64,000 nt of DNA from an uncultured Lachnospiraceae bacterium (GCA_947577185.1 CANPUE010000001.1:186001-250000); one strand, 5' to 3'; positions 43,281 through 52,908 are shown, numbered from the stretch's first letter. Notes: generated by a model not told the origin, from the letters alone. Numbers and translations are program-made.

Positions 43281-45970
43281 TACTCCCCTTCCCGCAGTCT
43301 CTCCACGACGGATTTGCCGACGCCCGCGCGGCAGGAAAGAACCGGAATCAGTACGCCCAGCGCGGCGGCAAACGGTGCCAGGGCGGCAAGCGGCCAGAAT
43401 GTGAAATGATAGCTGAAAAACCAGAAAGCCGCACTCAGAGCCTTATCGGTAAGCGGTGCTGTCAGGATGGTAAGCGTCAGAGAAATGATGACGGAACCAA
43501 GTGTTAAAAGCTCCCCTTCTGTGATCAGCATTTTCTTTAACTGTTTCCCGGTCATACCGACCGACTGTAAAACGGCAAACTCCCGGCGTCTTGCGAAAAT
43601 AGAAGTCAAAATCACGTTCAGGTAATTGAGGATGCCTATGAGTCCGATGATAAAGCTCAGGGTACTGCCGCACAGCAGATACATCTTTCTTTTTTCCTCG
43701 AACGCGTCTGCATAGAGTTTGCGGCTTTCATAATCATACTGTGATTCGATGTTTTGTGTATAGTCAGAAAGAAACGCGTCCATCCCTTCCATCGCAGTCT
43801 CTTCCATGTCAAATGCGTAATAAAGAATCTGATCGGTCCTGCTGTCCTGCACAAAAGTCTCGGCGCCCATGACAAATTCATCCTGCCCTGTTACCCGATA
43901 ACGGTAAGTCAGCGCAGAAGGAATATCCACCAGTGCGGCGACCTCATATTCCACATCCCTTGTTTTCGTAAGACGCGTCGATACCTTGTCAAGTTCTGCA
44001 TCAGGAATACTCTCCACATCGGGATAGATTTCCCCGCTGATGGTATGATAGATCTCTATCCCATCGATATAGCGGATCGTCATCCGGTCTCCGAGTTTTG
44101 CCCAGTTGTTTTCCTCCGTAATGTTTCCTTCCGCATCCGCAGAATAGACTGCGGCGATATAATGAATCTCTCCTTCTGCGCGTTTCTCATTCAGCTTTGA
44201 TAAATCCCCCTCAATCACCTGCAGTCTGTCAAGGATATACGGCTCCATTCCATACAGCTGTACGGCTATGGGCACGAGTCCGTTTTCCCGCTCTTCCCCT
44301 GCCAGACGTTCCTCTACCTGCTGTGTGCCATACCATTTTCCGTATGACTGCCTGTAATAATCCTCTGTCACAAATTCCTGCGCAGGCATACTCCTGCCGT
44401 AGGTCCTGCCGCTTCCTTCTATTCCTCCCTGCGCATCAAGGATGGCAGCCGTCTCCTTCGATACTGCGTGATCCCTGTCAAAATCCTGCCTTCCGGCGCC
44501 CACCTGAAAATATCCGGTATCTGCGAAAAGGAAATCGACGGAAAGATTGTTCAGATATTTCTCCATGTCGAAGCCGCCTGTCAGCGTGACCGTCATATTG
44601 AGCAAAACAATGGAAAGGGACAGGGACAGGACGGTGATTGCTGTTTTTTTGCGGTTTCTGTTCAGGTTGGCCCATGCCATCCCGTAGATAGAAGCGCCTT
44701 TCTCCTGCCCCGCACGTTCCTTTTGTTTTGTCTCAAAACCGCCCTCCGAGCAGCGCAGAGCCTCGATCGGAGAGACTTTCGAAGCCATTTTGCCCGGTTT
44801 CTGGCAGGAAATGATGACCGTCACCAGAGAAAAAAGCGCAGATCCGACAAAGATCACAGGGCTGACCGACAATACACTCTGCGTGACGTTTAAATTGACC
44901 AGCACCGCCGGCGTAAGAAACGCACCCACGCCGTATCCGGCCAGCAGACCGGGCGGTATGCCGAGAAGAGACAAAAAAAGCGCCTGCAGGAGGATCATGT
45001 ACCGGATCTGTCTTCCGGTCGTACCGATCGTTTTTAATAACCCGTAAAAACGGACATCAACAGTCACGGAAATCTGAAAGATATTGTAAATGATCAGATA
45101 TCCGGTGAGCATGATCAGCAACACAACCGCAACAACAGCCATAACCGTCATCGGATCGACTTCACTGTTCGCCGCCAGATTCATGTATCCCCAGTTGACG
45201 CCGATCGGAACATAATTTTCCTGATCGTATGGTGCGTCTGTCTGATAACCGTGCCTTTCCAGAACGGTCAGCATTTTTTGTTCGATCCCCAAGGAACTGT
45301 CAAACATCACGTCCAGATTATAAAAACCCGTCCAGCCGTCACTGCCCTGCGCGCCGGTCTCAGAAAGCACCTGGTCAACGCGGCTTTCCGGCAGCAGTAT
45401 GTGATTGGCTGGCACCACCGGATCATATTCCCAGAAGCCGCAGAGCGTTACCTCCTGTGTTGTCTGGATTCCGTCTACGTCAATCGAAATCGAAAAATTT
45501 GTCCCAATCTTTGGCTCCACGCCAAGCAGGGACAAAACCATGGTATCTGTGGCGGCCTCATTCGTGCTCTCCCTCGGGAGACGGCCCTGCAGCGGCTCCA
45601 AAAACGTCCATTTGGCAGTGTTTTCATCAGACCAGCCCAATTCTACGTGATATTTTTCCAAAGCCCCGGAATAAGCCCTGCCAAGCGGACGCCTGACACC
45701 CCACTGTCTGATCAGCGGATCGTCTCTTATCTCCTCAAACTGCTCCTTTGTCAGATACTTAAAACATCCGTGAGCATAGCTGCCGGCCTGTCGGAAATTA
45801 GACTGTTCAAAACCGTAAACGATTGACATGACCACCGTAAAGATGGCCGTGAATAAAATCGTCGTTAACGCTATGGCAAAGACGGCGATCAGATTTCTAA
45901 ACCCCGAGGCCCTTATACTGCAAAAACTGATGTGACGGATGCATTTTCTGTTGGCAACATGGATATTCAT
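43280..45970 (-). CDS. FtsX-like ABC transporter permease
   Basis: 896 residues. An N-terminal transmembrane helix (FRNLIAVFAIALTTILFTAIF) and a large extracellular region are followed by two FtsX/MacB-type permease cores (near residues 270-400 and 770-890, e.g. IGTTGRQIRYMILLQALFLS and SVGMTGKQLKKMLITEGELL). This two-core layout is typical of permeases in antimicrobial-peptide sensing/detoxification modules and of lipoprotein exporters. Its ATG overlaps the ATPase stop. The ATPase and a two-component system lie upstream, so the four genes form a probable BceAB-RS-like module. Confidence 0.92.
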   Translation of the reverse strand: MNIHVANRKCIRHISFCSIRASGFRNLIAVFAIALTTILFTAIFTVVMSIVYGFEQSNFRQAGSYAHGCFKYLTKEQFEEIRDDPLIRQWGVRRPLGRAYSGALEKYHVELGWSDENTAKWTFLEPLQGRLPRESTNEAATDTMVLSLLGVEPKIGTNFSISIDVDGIQTTQEVTLCGFWEYDPVVPANHILLPESRVDQVLSETGAQGSDGWTGFYNLDVMFDSSLGIEQKMLTVLERHGYQTDAPYDQENYVPIGVNWGYMNLAANSEVDPMTVMAVVAVVLLIMLTGYLIIYNIFQISVTVDVRFYGLLKTIGTTGRQIRYMILLQALFLSLLGIPPGLLAGYGVGAFLTPAVLVNLNVTQSVLSVSPVIFVGSALFSLVTVIISCQKPGKMASKVSPIEALRCSEGGFETKQKERAGQEKGASIYGMAWANLNRNRKKTAITVLSLSLSIVLLNMTVTLTGGFDMEKYLNNLSVDFLFADTGYFQVGAGRQDFDRDHAVSKETAAILDAQGGIEGSGRTYGRSMPAQEFVTEDYYRQSYGKWYGTQQVEERLAGEERENGLVPIAVQLYGMEPYILDRLQVIEGDLSKLNEKRAEGEIHYIAAVYSADAEGNITEENNWAKLGDRMTIRYIDGIEIYHTISGEIYPDVESIPDAELDKVSTRLTKTRDVEYEVAALVDIPSALTYRYRVTGQDEFVMGAETFVQDSRTDQILYYAFDMEETAMEGMDAFLSDYTQNIESQYDYESRKLYADAFEEKRKMYLLCGSTLSFIIGLIGILNYLNVILTSIFARRREFAVLQSVGMTGKQLKKMLITEGELLTLGSVIISLTLTILTAPLTDKALSAAFWFFSYHFTFWPLAALAPFAAALGVLIPVLSCRAGVGKSVVERLREGE

Positions 45971-46656
45971 GCGCGCTCACCCCCTGTCCCGCCGGTCACG
46001 ATCCTGCCGTCCTCGATCCGAATGATCCGATCGGCCAGCTGTGCGGCTTCTTCATTGTGGGTGATCATGACGATCGTCTGAACATATTTCTGACTCGTGA
46101 TTCTTAAAAGTCCCAATACATCCTGAGACGTTTTGCTGTCGAGATTTCCGGTCGGCTCGTCTGCCAGAATGATGGCCGGTTTACAGGCAAGCGCCCGCGC
46201 GATGGCCACGCGCTGCTGCTGTCCGCCGGATAACTGATTCGGAAGGTTTTTCAGTTTCTTCTGCAGTCCCAGTGTCTCTATGATACCGTCGATATATTGC
46301 CTGTCTGCCGTACCTCCGTCAAGCTGTATGGGCAGCACGATATTCTCATAAACATTCAGCACCGGAACCAGATTATAATTCTGGAACACAAACCCGATCC
46401 TGCGTCTGCGGAAAATCGTCAGCGCTTCTTCCTTCAGGGAAAAAATGTCCTGTCCGTCCACCGTTACCCTGCCCTGTGTCGGGCGGTCCAGTCCGCCGAG
46501 CATGTGCAGCAGCGTGGATTTCCCGCTGCCGCTTGTGCCGATGACCGCGGCAAACTCCCCCTTTTGTACCGTCATGTCAACACCGTCAAGCGCACGGACC
46601 TCGCTTTCCCCGCTGCCATATATTTTTTTCAGATTTTGTGTAGATAAGATTACCAT
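45967..46656 (-). CDS. ABC transporter ATP-binding protein (MacB/BceA-like)
   Basis: 229 residues. Walker [11 protein letters not shown]-loop [13 protein letters not shown], signature [15 protein letters not shown], Walker [14 protein letters not shown]-loop MITHNEE. It powers the FtsX-like permease encoded next (4-bp overlap). ATG 46656 has AGGAGG directly upstream; a TTG at 46671 is less likely. It is separated from the kinase gene by a 150-bp gap with a strong inverted repeat. Confidence 0.95.
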   Translation of the reverse strand: MVILSTQNLKKIYGSGESEVRALDGVDMTVQKGEFAAVIGTSGSGKSTLLHMLGGLDRPTQGRVTVDGQDIFSLKEEALTIFRRRRIGFVFQNYNLVPVLNVYENIVLPIQLDGGTADRQYIDGIIETLGLQKKLKNLPNQLSGGQQQRVAIARALACKPAIILADEPTGNLDSKTSQDVLGLLRITSQKYVQTIVMITHNEEAAQLADRIIRIEDGRIVTGGTGGERA

Positions 46657-46764
46657 TGGTGTCCTCCTCAAAGCAAAGATCTCACGACAGCCGCCAAATG
46701 CCTGCAGGCGGCTGCCTGTATCTTTATCTTAATCCGGCTTTCTTTCCAGATTCTTTCCCAATGT

Positions 46765-46793
46765 AAAAAGAATCTTACAGTCTGGTAAGATTC
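46765..46793 (-). terminator. Inverted repeat between the kinase and ABC genes (terminator or operator)
   Basis: Perfect 9-6-9 repeat GAATCTTAC (46770-46778) and GTAAGATTC (46785-46793), followed on the minus strand by five T (46765-46769). This supports an intrinsic terminator for the regulator/kinase operon, 36 bp past its stop. Its symmetry and place before the ABC genes also fit a response-regulator operator. Confidence 0.6.
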
Positions 46794-46828
46794 CCGGAGA
46801 AAACTGACACAATTTTTAATCGTTAGCA

Positions 46829-47776
46829 TCATCCTGTGACGCCCATGGGAAGATAAACCGCGAAGACGGAACCGTTTCCCGGTTCTGACGATAGCCTGAT
46901 GTAACCGTTTTGCCGCGTGATGATCTCTCTTGCCAGATACAGACCGATGCCGGCGCCTTCTGTCTGCGCAGCCTGCATGGAACGGTAAAAACGTGAGAAC
47001 ACCTGCGCCTGCTCCGCTTCTAAAATGCCCATTCCCGTATCAGCAATCCTGATACAGCAAAATAATTCAAAGGCCTTTACGGTGATGGTAATGCCGCCCT
47101 CCTGCGTATATTTGACCGCGTTATCGACCAGATTCCCGAACGCTTCCAACGTCCATTTTTCATCAAAGACCGCATGAAGGTCCGCATCTGCGCTATCAGA
47201 TATGATCTCAAAATAAAGTCCTTTGTCATGCGCCTTTACGGCATACTGTCCGTACAGCCTGGAAACCACAGGCATAATGGCACCTGCTTGGGGGTGCAGC
47301 GCCAGTACGCCGGTTTCCAGTCTGGACATTTTGACAAGGGAATCGATCAGGAAACGCAGTTTTTGCGCCTGCGAACTGACCGCCTCCACGTACCCCCTGC
47401 TTTCTTTGTCCAGATCCCGTTCTTTTAAAAGATCACAATAGAGCAGAAGCGACGCGACCGGAGTCTTTGTCTGGTGGGAAATGTCTGAGACAAGCTCTTT
47501 GATCTTCTCCTTTTCTTTCTCTGTCTCCTGCGCTGATACGACAGAAGCGCTCAGAAAATGGCAGAATTTGAATTCCAATGAGGACAGCATCGTCTCATCA
47601 ATCGTATCTGCGCTGAAAGAACCGTTCTGTGCCTGCTCCAGCATATCCTCAAGGTGTCTTAACAGTCTTTTTACCTGCAGGCGGCCGCGCAGGACCACTG
47701 CGGCCGCCGCAGCGATCGCCAGAAACGACGCACAGATCAAAAACAGGCTGCCGCTGATCCTTAAATCCGGCATCAT
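46829..47776 (-). CDS. Sensor histidine kinase of the ABC module
   Basis: 315 residues. One N-terminal transmembrane helix (LFLICASFLAIAAAAAVVL) and a short linker lead to the HisKA domain with SDISHQTKTPVASLLLY (phospho-His) and the HATPase domain (NLVDNAVKYTQEGG; DTGMGI; GAGIGLYLAREI). It has almost no extracellular sensor domain, as in BceS-type intramembrane-sensing kinases, which rely on their ABC transporter to detect peptides. It overlaps the response regulator gene by 4 bp. Confidence 0.93.
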   Translation of the reverse strand: MMPDLRISGSLFLICASFLAIAAAAAVVLRGRLQVKRLLRHLEDMLEQAQNGSFSADTIDETMLSSLEFKFCHFLSASVVSAQETEKEKEKIKELVSDISHQTKTPVASLLLYCDLLKERDLDKESRGYVEAVSSQAQKLRFLIDSLVKMSRLETGVLALHPQAGAIMPVVSRLYGQYAVKAHDKGLYFEIISDSADADLHAVFDEKWTLEAFGNLVDNAVKYTQEGGITITVKAFELFCCIRIADTGMGILEAEQAQVFSRFYRSMQAAQTEGAGIGLYLAREIITRQNGYIRLSSEPGNGSVFAVYLPMGVTG

Positions 47777-48489
47777 GTCTCTTTACTCCTTTCCGGTATC
47801 TTCCACACATATCCGATCCCATAAACGGTCCTGATCACTTCCTGTGCCGAAAGCTTGTCCCGCAGACGTTTGACCGTGACTGAGAGCGCGTTTTCGTCCA
47901 CATACGCCGCACCGTCCGTCCAGATACGGTCAATCAGGCGTTCTCTGGGAAGCGTGATCCCCGCATTGTCCGTGAAAATGCGCAGGAGTTTCTGTTCTGT
48001 CCTGCTCAGCTCAATCAGCTTCCCGGCATGAAAAAATTCCATTTTCTCAAAATCAAACAGATAATCACCGCACTGATACGGCATTCCGGCGCTCTGCGAA
48101 AAATGACGCCCGGATGCTTTGCGCAGCTGCGCCTGAATCCTCGCCCGCAAAATGGCAAGGCTGAACGGTTTGGTGATATAATCGTCAGCCCCCTGCTCTA
48201 AGCCGGTCACAATGTCGCTCTCCAGATCATTGGCTGTCAGCATGATAACCGGAACATCCGCATGAACTTTGTCCGCTTTGATTTCGGTCAGAAAGTCGAA
48301 ACCGTTTCCGTCAGGAAGACCGACATCCAAAAGGATCAGAGACCATCCGCTCTGCCGTAATTTTTCTCTCGCCTCCTGTAAACAGGCACAGCCCTGCACC
48401 GTCTGTTTCTCCGTGGAAAGCGCACGGACGAGTCCGGCGCAGAGGGACGCGTCATCCTCTATGATCAGAATTGTATCCACAGGAATCAC
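47773..48489 (-). CDS. OmpR-family response regulator of the ABC module
   Basis: 238 residues. Receiver domain: ILIIEDDASLCAGLV, phospho-Asp in LILLDVGLPDGNGF, MLTANDLESD and KPF. The winged-helix DNA-binding domain follows (ELSRTEQKLLRIF, LIDRIWTDGAAYVDENALSVTVKRLRDKL). It should be phosphorylated by the kinase encoded just downstream and activate the ABC genes. The candidate target is the palindrome at 46770-46793 or nearby DNA. Confidence 0.94.
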   Translation of the reverse strand: MIPVDTILIIEDDASLCAGLVRALSTEKQTVQGCACLQEAREKLRQSGWSLILLDVGLPDGNGFDFLTEIKADKVHADVPVIMLTANDLESDIVTGLEQGADDYITKPFSLAILRARIQAQLRKASGRHFSQSAGMPYQCGDYLFDFEKMEFFHAGKLIELSRTEQKLLRIFTDNAGITLPRERLIDRIWTDGAAYVDENALSVTVKRLRDKLSAQEVIRTVYGIGYVWKIPERSKET

Positions 48490-48524
48490 CCTGCCTTTCT
48501 CTCATCCTGCATGTCATCATGCGT

Positions 48525-48869
48525 TCAATAAACTTCGATTTCTTTGATCATAAACTCGTTTCCCTGCAAAAGCCAGGTGTCGGGACTGTTGCAATGGGGA
48601 CAGATCTTTCCGTATTTCACTGTCGGATACGTCTCCTTACAGGTTTCGCAGTACGTAATGGCCGGAAGCGTCTCCACGACAAGCTCCGCCTGCGAAAAGA
48701 GTTCCCGCTTTTTCGCCGCCCATTTCCAGCAGTTTTGCAGATAAGATTCAATGACCGTAGAGACCTCCCCCAGCTCCAACACCACTTTGGAAATGACCGT
48801 GACCTCATTTTCCGCCGCTGTTTTTTCCAGACTGTTCATAATATGAAATACAACACCCAGCTCGTGCAT
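48525..48869 (-). CDS. hypA: Hydrogenase/nickel maturation protein HypA
   Basis: 114 residues. Starts MHELGVVFHIM, with the N-terminal His2 of the nickel site. The zinc-binding domain is CETCKETY..CPHCNSPDT with two CxxC pairs. ATG 48869 is chosen because the family always starts MHE; the ORF upstream is read-through. HypA with HypB inserts nickel in NiFe-hydrogenase or urease. No such nickel enzyme is in the window, and the gene lies 7 bp after a large Fe-S flavoprotein gene, so the role here may be different. Confidence 0.92.
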   Translation of the reverse strand: MHELGVVFHIMNSLEKTAAENEVTVISKVVLELGEVSTVIESYLQNCWKWAAKKRELFSQAELVVETLPAITYCETCKETYPTVKYGKICPHCNSPDTWLLQGNEFMIKEIEVY

Positions 48870-48876
48870 TTTGTGT

Positions 48877-51684
48877 TCAGATTCCTTTCGTTCTTTCGTT
48901 CGCCTTTTTCCCCGCAAATTTGATCTTTAACGGCTGTTTGATCATATTGGGCAGGACATATTTCAGTTTGTCCTCCGATTTTACCATCGTCGAACAGCCC
49001 GGCAGTTCTCTGTGAAGCGAGATCGCGTCAAACACACATTTTGTCGTGCACACCCCGCAGCCGATACACTGATTGGGATCAACGACCGATGCGCCGCAGC
49101 CCAGACAGCGGGAAGTCTCCGCCTTCACCTGTTCTTCCGTGAGCGTATGGGACATATCGCGGAACGAACGCGCCTGTGCCTCTTCCGCCTTCTCCGGCCT
49201 CTGTCTGTCCGTATTGTCATAGCCGGCGATAAAAACATCTTTTTTGTCAAGCTCTATGAAGTCTCTCCGGTTCCTGCCGATCGTCAGCGTACAGTGCTCG
49301 TGCACGAAACGGTGCAGGGAAATGGCGCCTTCCCGTCCCGCCGCAATCGCATCAATCGCGAATTTCGGCCCGGTATAGACATCCCCGCCCGCGAAAATGT
49401 CCGGTTCCGCCGTCTGGTACGTCAGCTTATCTGCGATGACACCGCCGTTTTGCCGCAGCTGTACTTTCGTACCCTTGATGAGATCCCCCCAGGCGATTCC
49501 CTGCCCCACACTGAAGATCACATGCGAACAGGATACCGTCATCGTATCATCTTCCTCATAAAGCGGCGCAAACCGGTGCTTCTCATCATAGACACGCGTA
49601 CATTTCCTGAAGACAACGCCAACTGCGTGCCCGTTTTCTACCAGGATTTCTTTCGGTCCCCATCCGTTATTGATGGCAATGTTCTCTTCGGAAGCTTCCA
49701 GAATCTCCTCTCTGCCTGCGGGCATCTCATCCCGGCTTTCCAGACAGAACATGGACACCCTGCCGTCCGTACAGCGGCCTGCGACTCGCGCCGCGTCGAC
49801 TGCCACATTGCCGCCGCCCACAACGATCACATCCGCACCGAGCGCAAAGCCTTCTTTTTCTCCCGCTTCCCGCAGGAAATCCACCGCCGTGTAAACGCCC
49901 TGTGCATCCTCTCCGATAATCCCCGGCCTGCGGCCTTCCTGCGCGCCGATCGCAAGATAAAATCCTTTGTAACCCTGTTTCCTGAGTTCTTCGATCGTCA
50001 CGTCTTTGCCGACCTCGATGCCGCACCGGATCTCTACGCCCATCGCTTTGATCACATCAATCTCAGCCTCTATCAGATTCTTTTCCAGTTTATAAGAAGG
50101 AATCCCATAAGTCAGCATACCGCCGGGTTTCGCGCTCTTTTCAAAAATCGTCGGCCGATAGCCTTTTTCCGCCAGAAAATACGCGCAGGAAAGTCCTGCG
50201 GGGCCCGCTCCGATGATGGCGATTTTCTCGTCAAACCCGCCCTTTAGAGACGGCACGGTCGGTTTGGGGATATAACGCGTCTCCGCCTGCAGGTCACGTT
50301 CCGCGACAAAACGCTTCACCGCGTCGATGGCAACCGCTTCGTCGATCGTCGCGCGGGTACATGCATCCTCGCAGCGGCGGTTACAGATCCTGCCGCAGAT
50401 TGCCGGCAGCGGATTGTCCTTCTTGATCAGCGCCAGCGCCTCCTCATAGCGTCCCTCTTTTGCAAGTTTCAGATATCCCTGTACTGCAATATGAGCGGGA
50501 CAGGCGGTTTTGCAGGGCGCGGTTCCCGTATCGTAACAGTTGATCCTGTTCACGTCCCGGTAATTGTGCGTCCACATATGTTCGCCCCACTTCTGTTCCT
50601 GCGGAAGCGGCCTCTTTGGATAAGTCACCTCACTGCCGTCTTTTTTACACAGCTTCTGCCCAAGCCTGACCGCACCGGCGGGACAGGCCTCCACACACTT
50701 GCCGCAGGCTACGCACTTTTCTTTGTCCACCCTTGCGATATAAGCGGAGCGTGACATATTCGGCGTATTGAAAAGCTGGGAAGTGCGCAGTGCATAACAC
50801 ACATTTACATTACAGTTACAGATCGCAAAGATCTTGTCCGCACCGTCGATGTTCGTGATCTGGTGCACGAACCCGTTGTCTTCCGCCTGTTTAAAAATAG
50901 CGAGCGCTTCCTCTTTCGTAATGTAGCGTCCATCTTTATTCGTCTCTACGACATAATCCGCCATATCGCCCACCGCGATACACCAGCCCTCCGGATCGTC
51001 CGCACATCCCTCATCATGCACAAGACGTGAACGACGGCAGGAACAGGGACTCGCCGCATATTTTCCCTCATATTTTGACAGCCAGTAAGAGATATGCTCC
51101 AAATCGATGGACTCATTCTCCATCTCGATCGCCTTCTCTACCGGAATGACATGCATCCCAATGCCGTTTCCGCCCTCTCCGACAAAAGGCGTCACATGCT
51201 CAAGCGGCAGTCTCGACATATGCTCAAAAAAGAGCGTGACCTCCGGATGCGCTTTCACCACTTCCGCATTCATGTTAAAAAATTCCCCCGCCCCCGGTAC
51301 GAACATCGGCAGTACATACTGCTTCTCATGTGCGGGATTTTCCCAGTTATATTCCAGAATACCCTTGACAGACATTTTCTGCAGTTTCGCCTCCAGCTTT
51401 TTGGCCGGAATTCCTGTGAGTTTCGAGATCTCAGGCAGGGTTTTGGGCTTCCTGACTCCAAGCTTTAAGGCGATTTCCGCCTCTTCGTCGGTCAGTACCC
51501 CTGCGAGTCCCCAATACTCGGGGTCTTCTTTCGTGATCTTTTTGATTCCAAGCTTCTGCGGAATCCTGTCCGTCATCATCTTCCCGAGCTTTATGATGCT
51601 CTCTCTGGCAGGCCCGTCGTCCTGCCCTTTATGTTCCGGATAAACATATTTCGGATATAAGTCTCTGTCCAGTTTCTTCCCCAT
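48877..51684 (-). CDS. Large Fe-S/FAD oxidoreductase (GltD-like) encoded between hypB and hypA
   Basis: 935 residues. The N-terminal 330 residues carry a helix-turn-helix-like part (LTGIPAKKLEAKL) and cysteine motifs PCSCRRSR and CNCNVNVC. A ferredoxin motif (CVACGKCVEACPAG) follows, then a glutamate-synthase-small-subunit-like core with CKTACPAHI, CGRICNRRCEDAC, the FAD site IIGAGPAGLSCAYFL, the NAD(P) site VVGGGNVAVDAARVA and GGDVYTGPKFA. The C-terminus has more clusters (CLGCGASVV, CIGCGVCTTKC). It probably shuttles electrons between NAD(P)H and ferredoxin-type carriers. GGAGG precedes ATG 51684. It starts 11 bp after hypB. Confidence 0.9.
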   Translation of the reverse strand: MGKKLDRDLYPKYVYPEHKGQDDGPARESIIKLGKMMTDRIPQKLGIKKITKEDPEYWGLAGVLTDEEAEIALKLGVRKPKTLPEISKLTGIPAKKLEAKLQKMSVKGILEYNWENPAHEKQYVLPMFVPGAGEFFNMNAEVVKAHPEVTLFFEHMSRLPLEHVTPFVGEGGNGIGMHVIPVEKAIEMENESIDLEHISYWLSKYEGKYAASPCSCRRSRLVHDEGCADDPEGWCIAVGDMADYVVETNKDGRYITKEEALAIFKQAEDNGFVHQITNIDGADKIFAICNCNVNVCYALRTSQLFNTPNMSRSAYIARVDKEKCVACGKCVEACPAGAVRLGQKLCKKDGSEVTYPKRPLPQEQKWGEHMWTHNYRDVNRINCYDTGTAPCKTACPAHIAVQGYLKLAKEGRYEEALALIKKDNPLPAICGRICNRRCEDACTRATIDEAVAIDAVKRFVAERDLQAETRYIPKPTVPSLKGGFDEKIAIIGAGPAGLSCAYFLAEKGYRPTIFEKSAKPGGMLTYGIPSYKLEKNLIEAEIDVIKAMGVEIRCGIEVGKDVTIEELRKQGYKGFYLAIGAQEGRRPGIIGEDAQGVYTAVDFLREAGEKEGFALGADVIVVGGGNVAVDAARVAGRCTDGRVSMFCLESRDEMPAGREEILEASEENIAINNGWGPKEILVENGHAVGVVFRKCTRVYDEKHRFAPLYEEDDTMTVSCSHVIFSVGQGIAWGDLIKGTKVQLRQNGGVIADKLTYQTAEPDIFAGGDVYTGPKFAIDAIAAGREGAISLHRFVHEHCTLTIGRNRRDFIELDKKDVFIAGYDNTDRQRPEKAEEAQARSFRDMSHTLTEEQVKAETSRCLGCGASVVDPNQCIGCGVCTTKCVFDAISLHRELPGCSTMVKSEDKLKYVLPNMIKQPLKIKFAGKKANERTKGI

Positions 51685-51695
51685 ACTTTCCTCCT

Positions 51696-52364
51696 TTAAC
51701 CTCTCCACTGCTGTGCTTCTTCTGCCAGCCAGTCCGTCCATTCTTTTATGCCCTCTCCCGTTTTGGCACAGACAGGAAGGATCACAGCGTTCGGATTACG
51801 CCTGTGTATGTACTCCCGGCATTTGTCCAGATCGAAATCAAAATATGGCATAACGTCAATTTTATTGATCAGTACGACGTCACAGACAGAAAACATCAGA
51901 GGATATTTTAACGGCTTGTCATCCCCCTCCGGCACAGACAGAATCATCGCGTTTTTAGACGCCCCTGTGTCAAACTCCGCAGGGCAGACCAGATTGCCGA
52001 CATTTTCCAGAATGGCCAGATCGATCCCATCCGTCTGCAGTCCCTCTAACCCCTCTCTGGTCATTCCGGCATCCAGATGACACATGCCCCCCGTATGAAG
52101 CTGGATCACCTTTGCGCCGGAACCTGCTATCGTCCTGGCATCCACATCCGAATCGATATCCGCCTCCATCACGCCGATCTGAAACCTGTCCCGCAAAGCC
52201 TCGATCGTCCGCATCAGCACCGTCGTTTTGCCGGCCCCCGGCGAGGACATGAGGTTGAGCAGAAATACCCCCTTTTGCCTGAGTTCCTGCCTCAGCGCAT
52301 CCGCCTGCCTGTCATTATCCGCATAGACGCTTTGTCTGATCTCCAAAATCCTGAATTCTTTCAT
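51696..52364 (-). CDS. hypB: Hydrogenase maturation GTPase HypB
   Basis: 222 residues. The SIMIBI GTPase has a P-loop SSPGAGKT, EADIDSDVDA, GGMCHLDAGM (metal-binding Cys/His), ILENVGNLVCPAEFD, NKIDVMPYFDFD. The His-rich nickel-storage N-terminus found in some HypB is absent. ATG 52364 gives the family N-terminus; upstream residues in the frame are not conserved. It drives GTP-dependent nickel transfer with HypA. It heads a three-gene unit, hypB, flavoprotein, hypA. Confidence 0.93.
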   Translation of the reverse strand: MKEFRILEIRQSVYADNDRQADALRQELRQKGVFLLNLMSSPGAGKTTVLMRTIEALRDRFQIGVMEADIDSDVDARTIAGSGAKVIQLHTGGMCHLDAGMTREGLEGLQTDGIDLAILENVGNLVCPAEFDTGASKNAMILSVPEGDDKPLKYPLMFSVCDVVLINKIDVMPYFDFDLDKCREYIHRRNPNAVILPVCAKTGEGIKEWTDWLAEEAQQWRG

Positions 52365-52602
52365 GTAAAACCCGTACCTTTCCCTTTTCTTAATTTTATT
52401 ATATGCTATCCTGCCGAAATGTACAAACCATTTAATTACTCGGTTGCTTTTGCGTTGGGTTGTTTTGTTTGATGTTAATACTATAAATCGGCTTTCAGAA
52501 CACAATAGTGTACAATATTAATGCAGAGGTGTTTCATTGGGAAAATTATAAAAACACAACTTGTCAACCCGGCGATATAGTGGAATAGATTCAAGATGAA
52601 TC

Positions 52603-52631
52603 TTGAAATAAGATTATACATATGGTATATT
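52603..52631 (+). promoter_or_regulatory. Promoter of the antisense RNA
   Basis: TTGAAA (52603-52608), 17-bp spacer, TATATT (52626-52631) on the plus strand, directed at the toxin-like gene's 3' end. Transcription would start near 52638. Confidence 0.55.
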
Positions 52632-52637
52632 ATAGAT

Positions 52638-52736
52638 ACAAAAGGGAAAGCCAGAGAAGCGGCTACCCTCAAAAGTTTAAGCTAAACTTTTTATAGTTCG
52701 GCCGTCACTATTGCAGTAGTGGCGGCTATTTTCGTT
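52638..52736 (+). ncRNA. Candidate antisense RNA antitoxin
   Basis: Predicted RNA of about 100 nt from the promoter at 52603-52631 to a hairpin GCCGTCACTA/TAGTGGCGGC (52701-52726) followed by a T-rich run (TATTTTCGTTTT). It contains another palindrome (AAAAGTTTA/TAAACTTTT, 52671-52691). It converges on the toxin-like mRNA and overlaps its stop codon, the arrangement of type I toxin-antitoxin loci such as TxpA/RatA and Fst. Its first part (GGGAAAGCCAGAGA..GCGGCT) is also found, in the same sense, near the 5' end of the toxin mRNA on the other strand. Confidence 0.5.
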
Positions 52737-52818
52737 TTCCCCTGAATATCTGATAGCACAGACTCACAAGGGCAACAATGAATATACAAAACTGAAAAAG
52801 ATCAGAATATGTAATCAT
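52726..52818 (-). CDS. 30-residue hydrophobic type I toxin-like (holin-like) peptide
   Basis: Too short for standard ORF calling, but well supported. ATG 52818 is preceded by AGGAGGGC, and the peptide has the layout of small holin-like toxins: polar start MITYSDLFQF, one membrane helix (CIFIVALVSLCYQIF) and a basic tail (RGKRK). A promoter lies at 52909-52937 and a convergent RNA covers its 3' end. Such peptides damage the membrane when the antisense RNA is lost. It lies just outside the 8-kb tRNA element. Confidence 0.72.
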   Translation of the reverse strand: MITYSDLFQFCIFIVALVSLCYQIFRGKRK

Positions 52819-52908
52819 TGGCAACGCCCTCCTTTCTTTCGTCTGGAGGGTCAGCCCCTCCGATGATCAGAGGGCAGCCGCCTTGGCTCTCTGGTTTCCC
52901 ATGTAATT

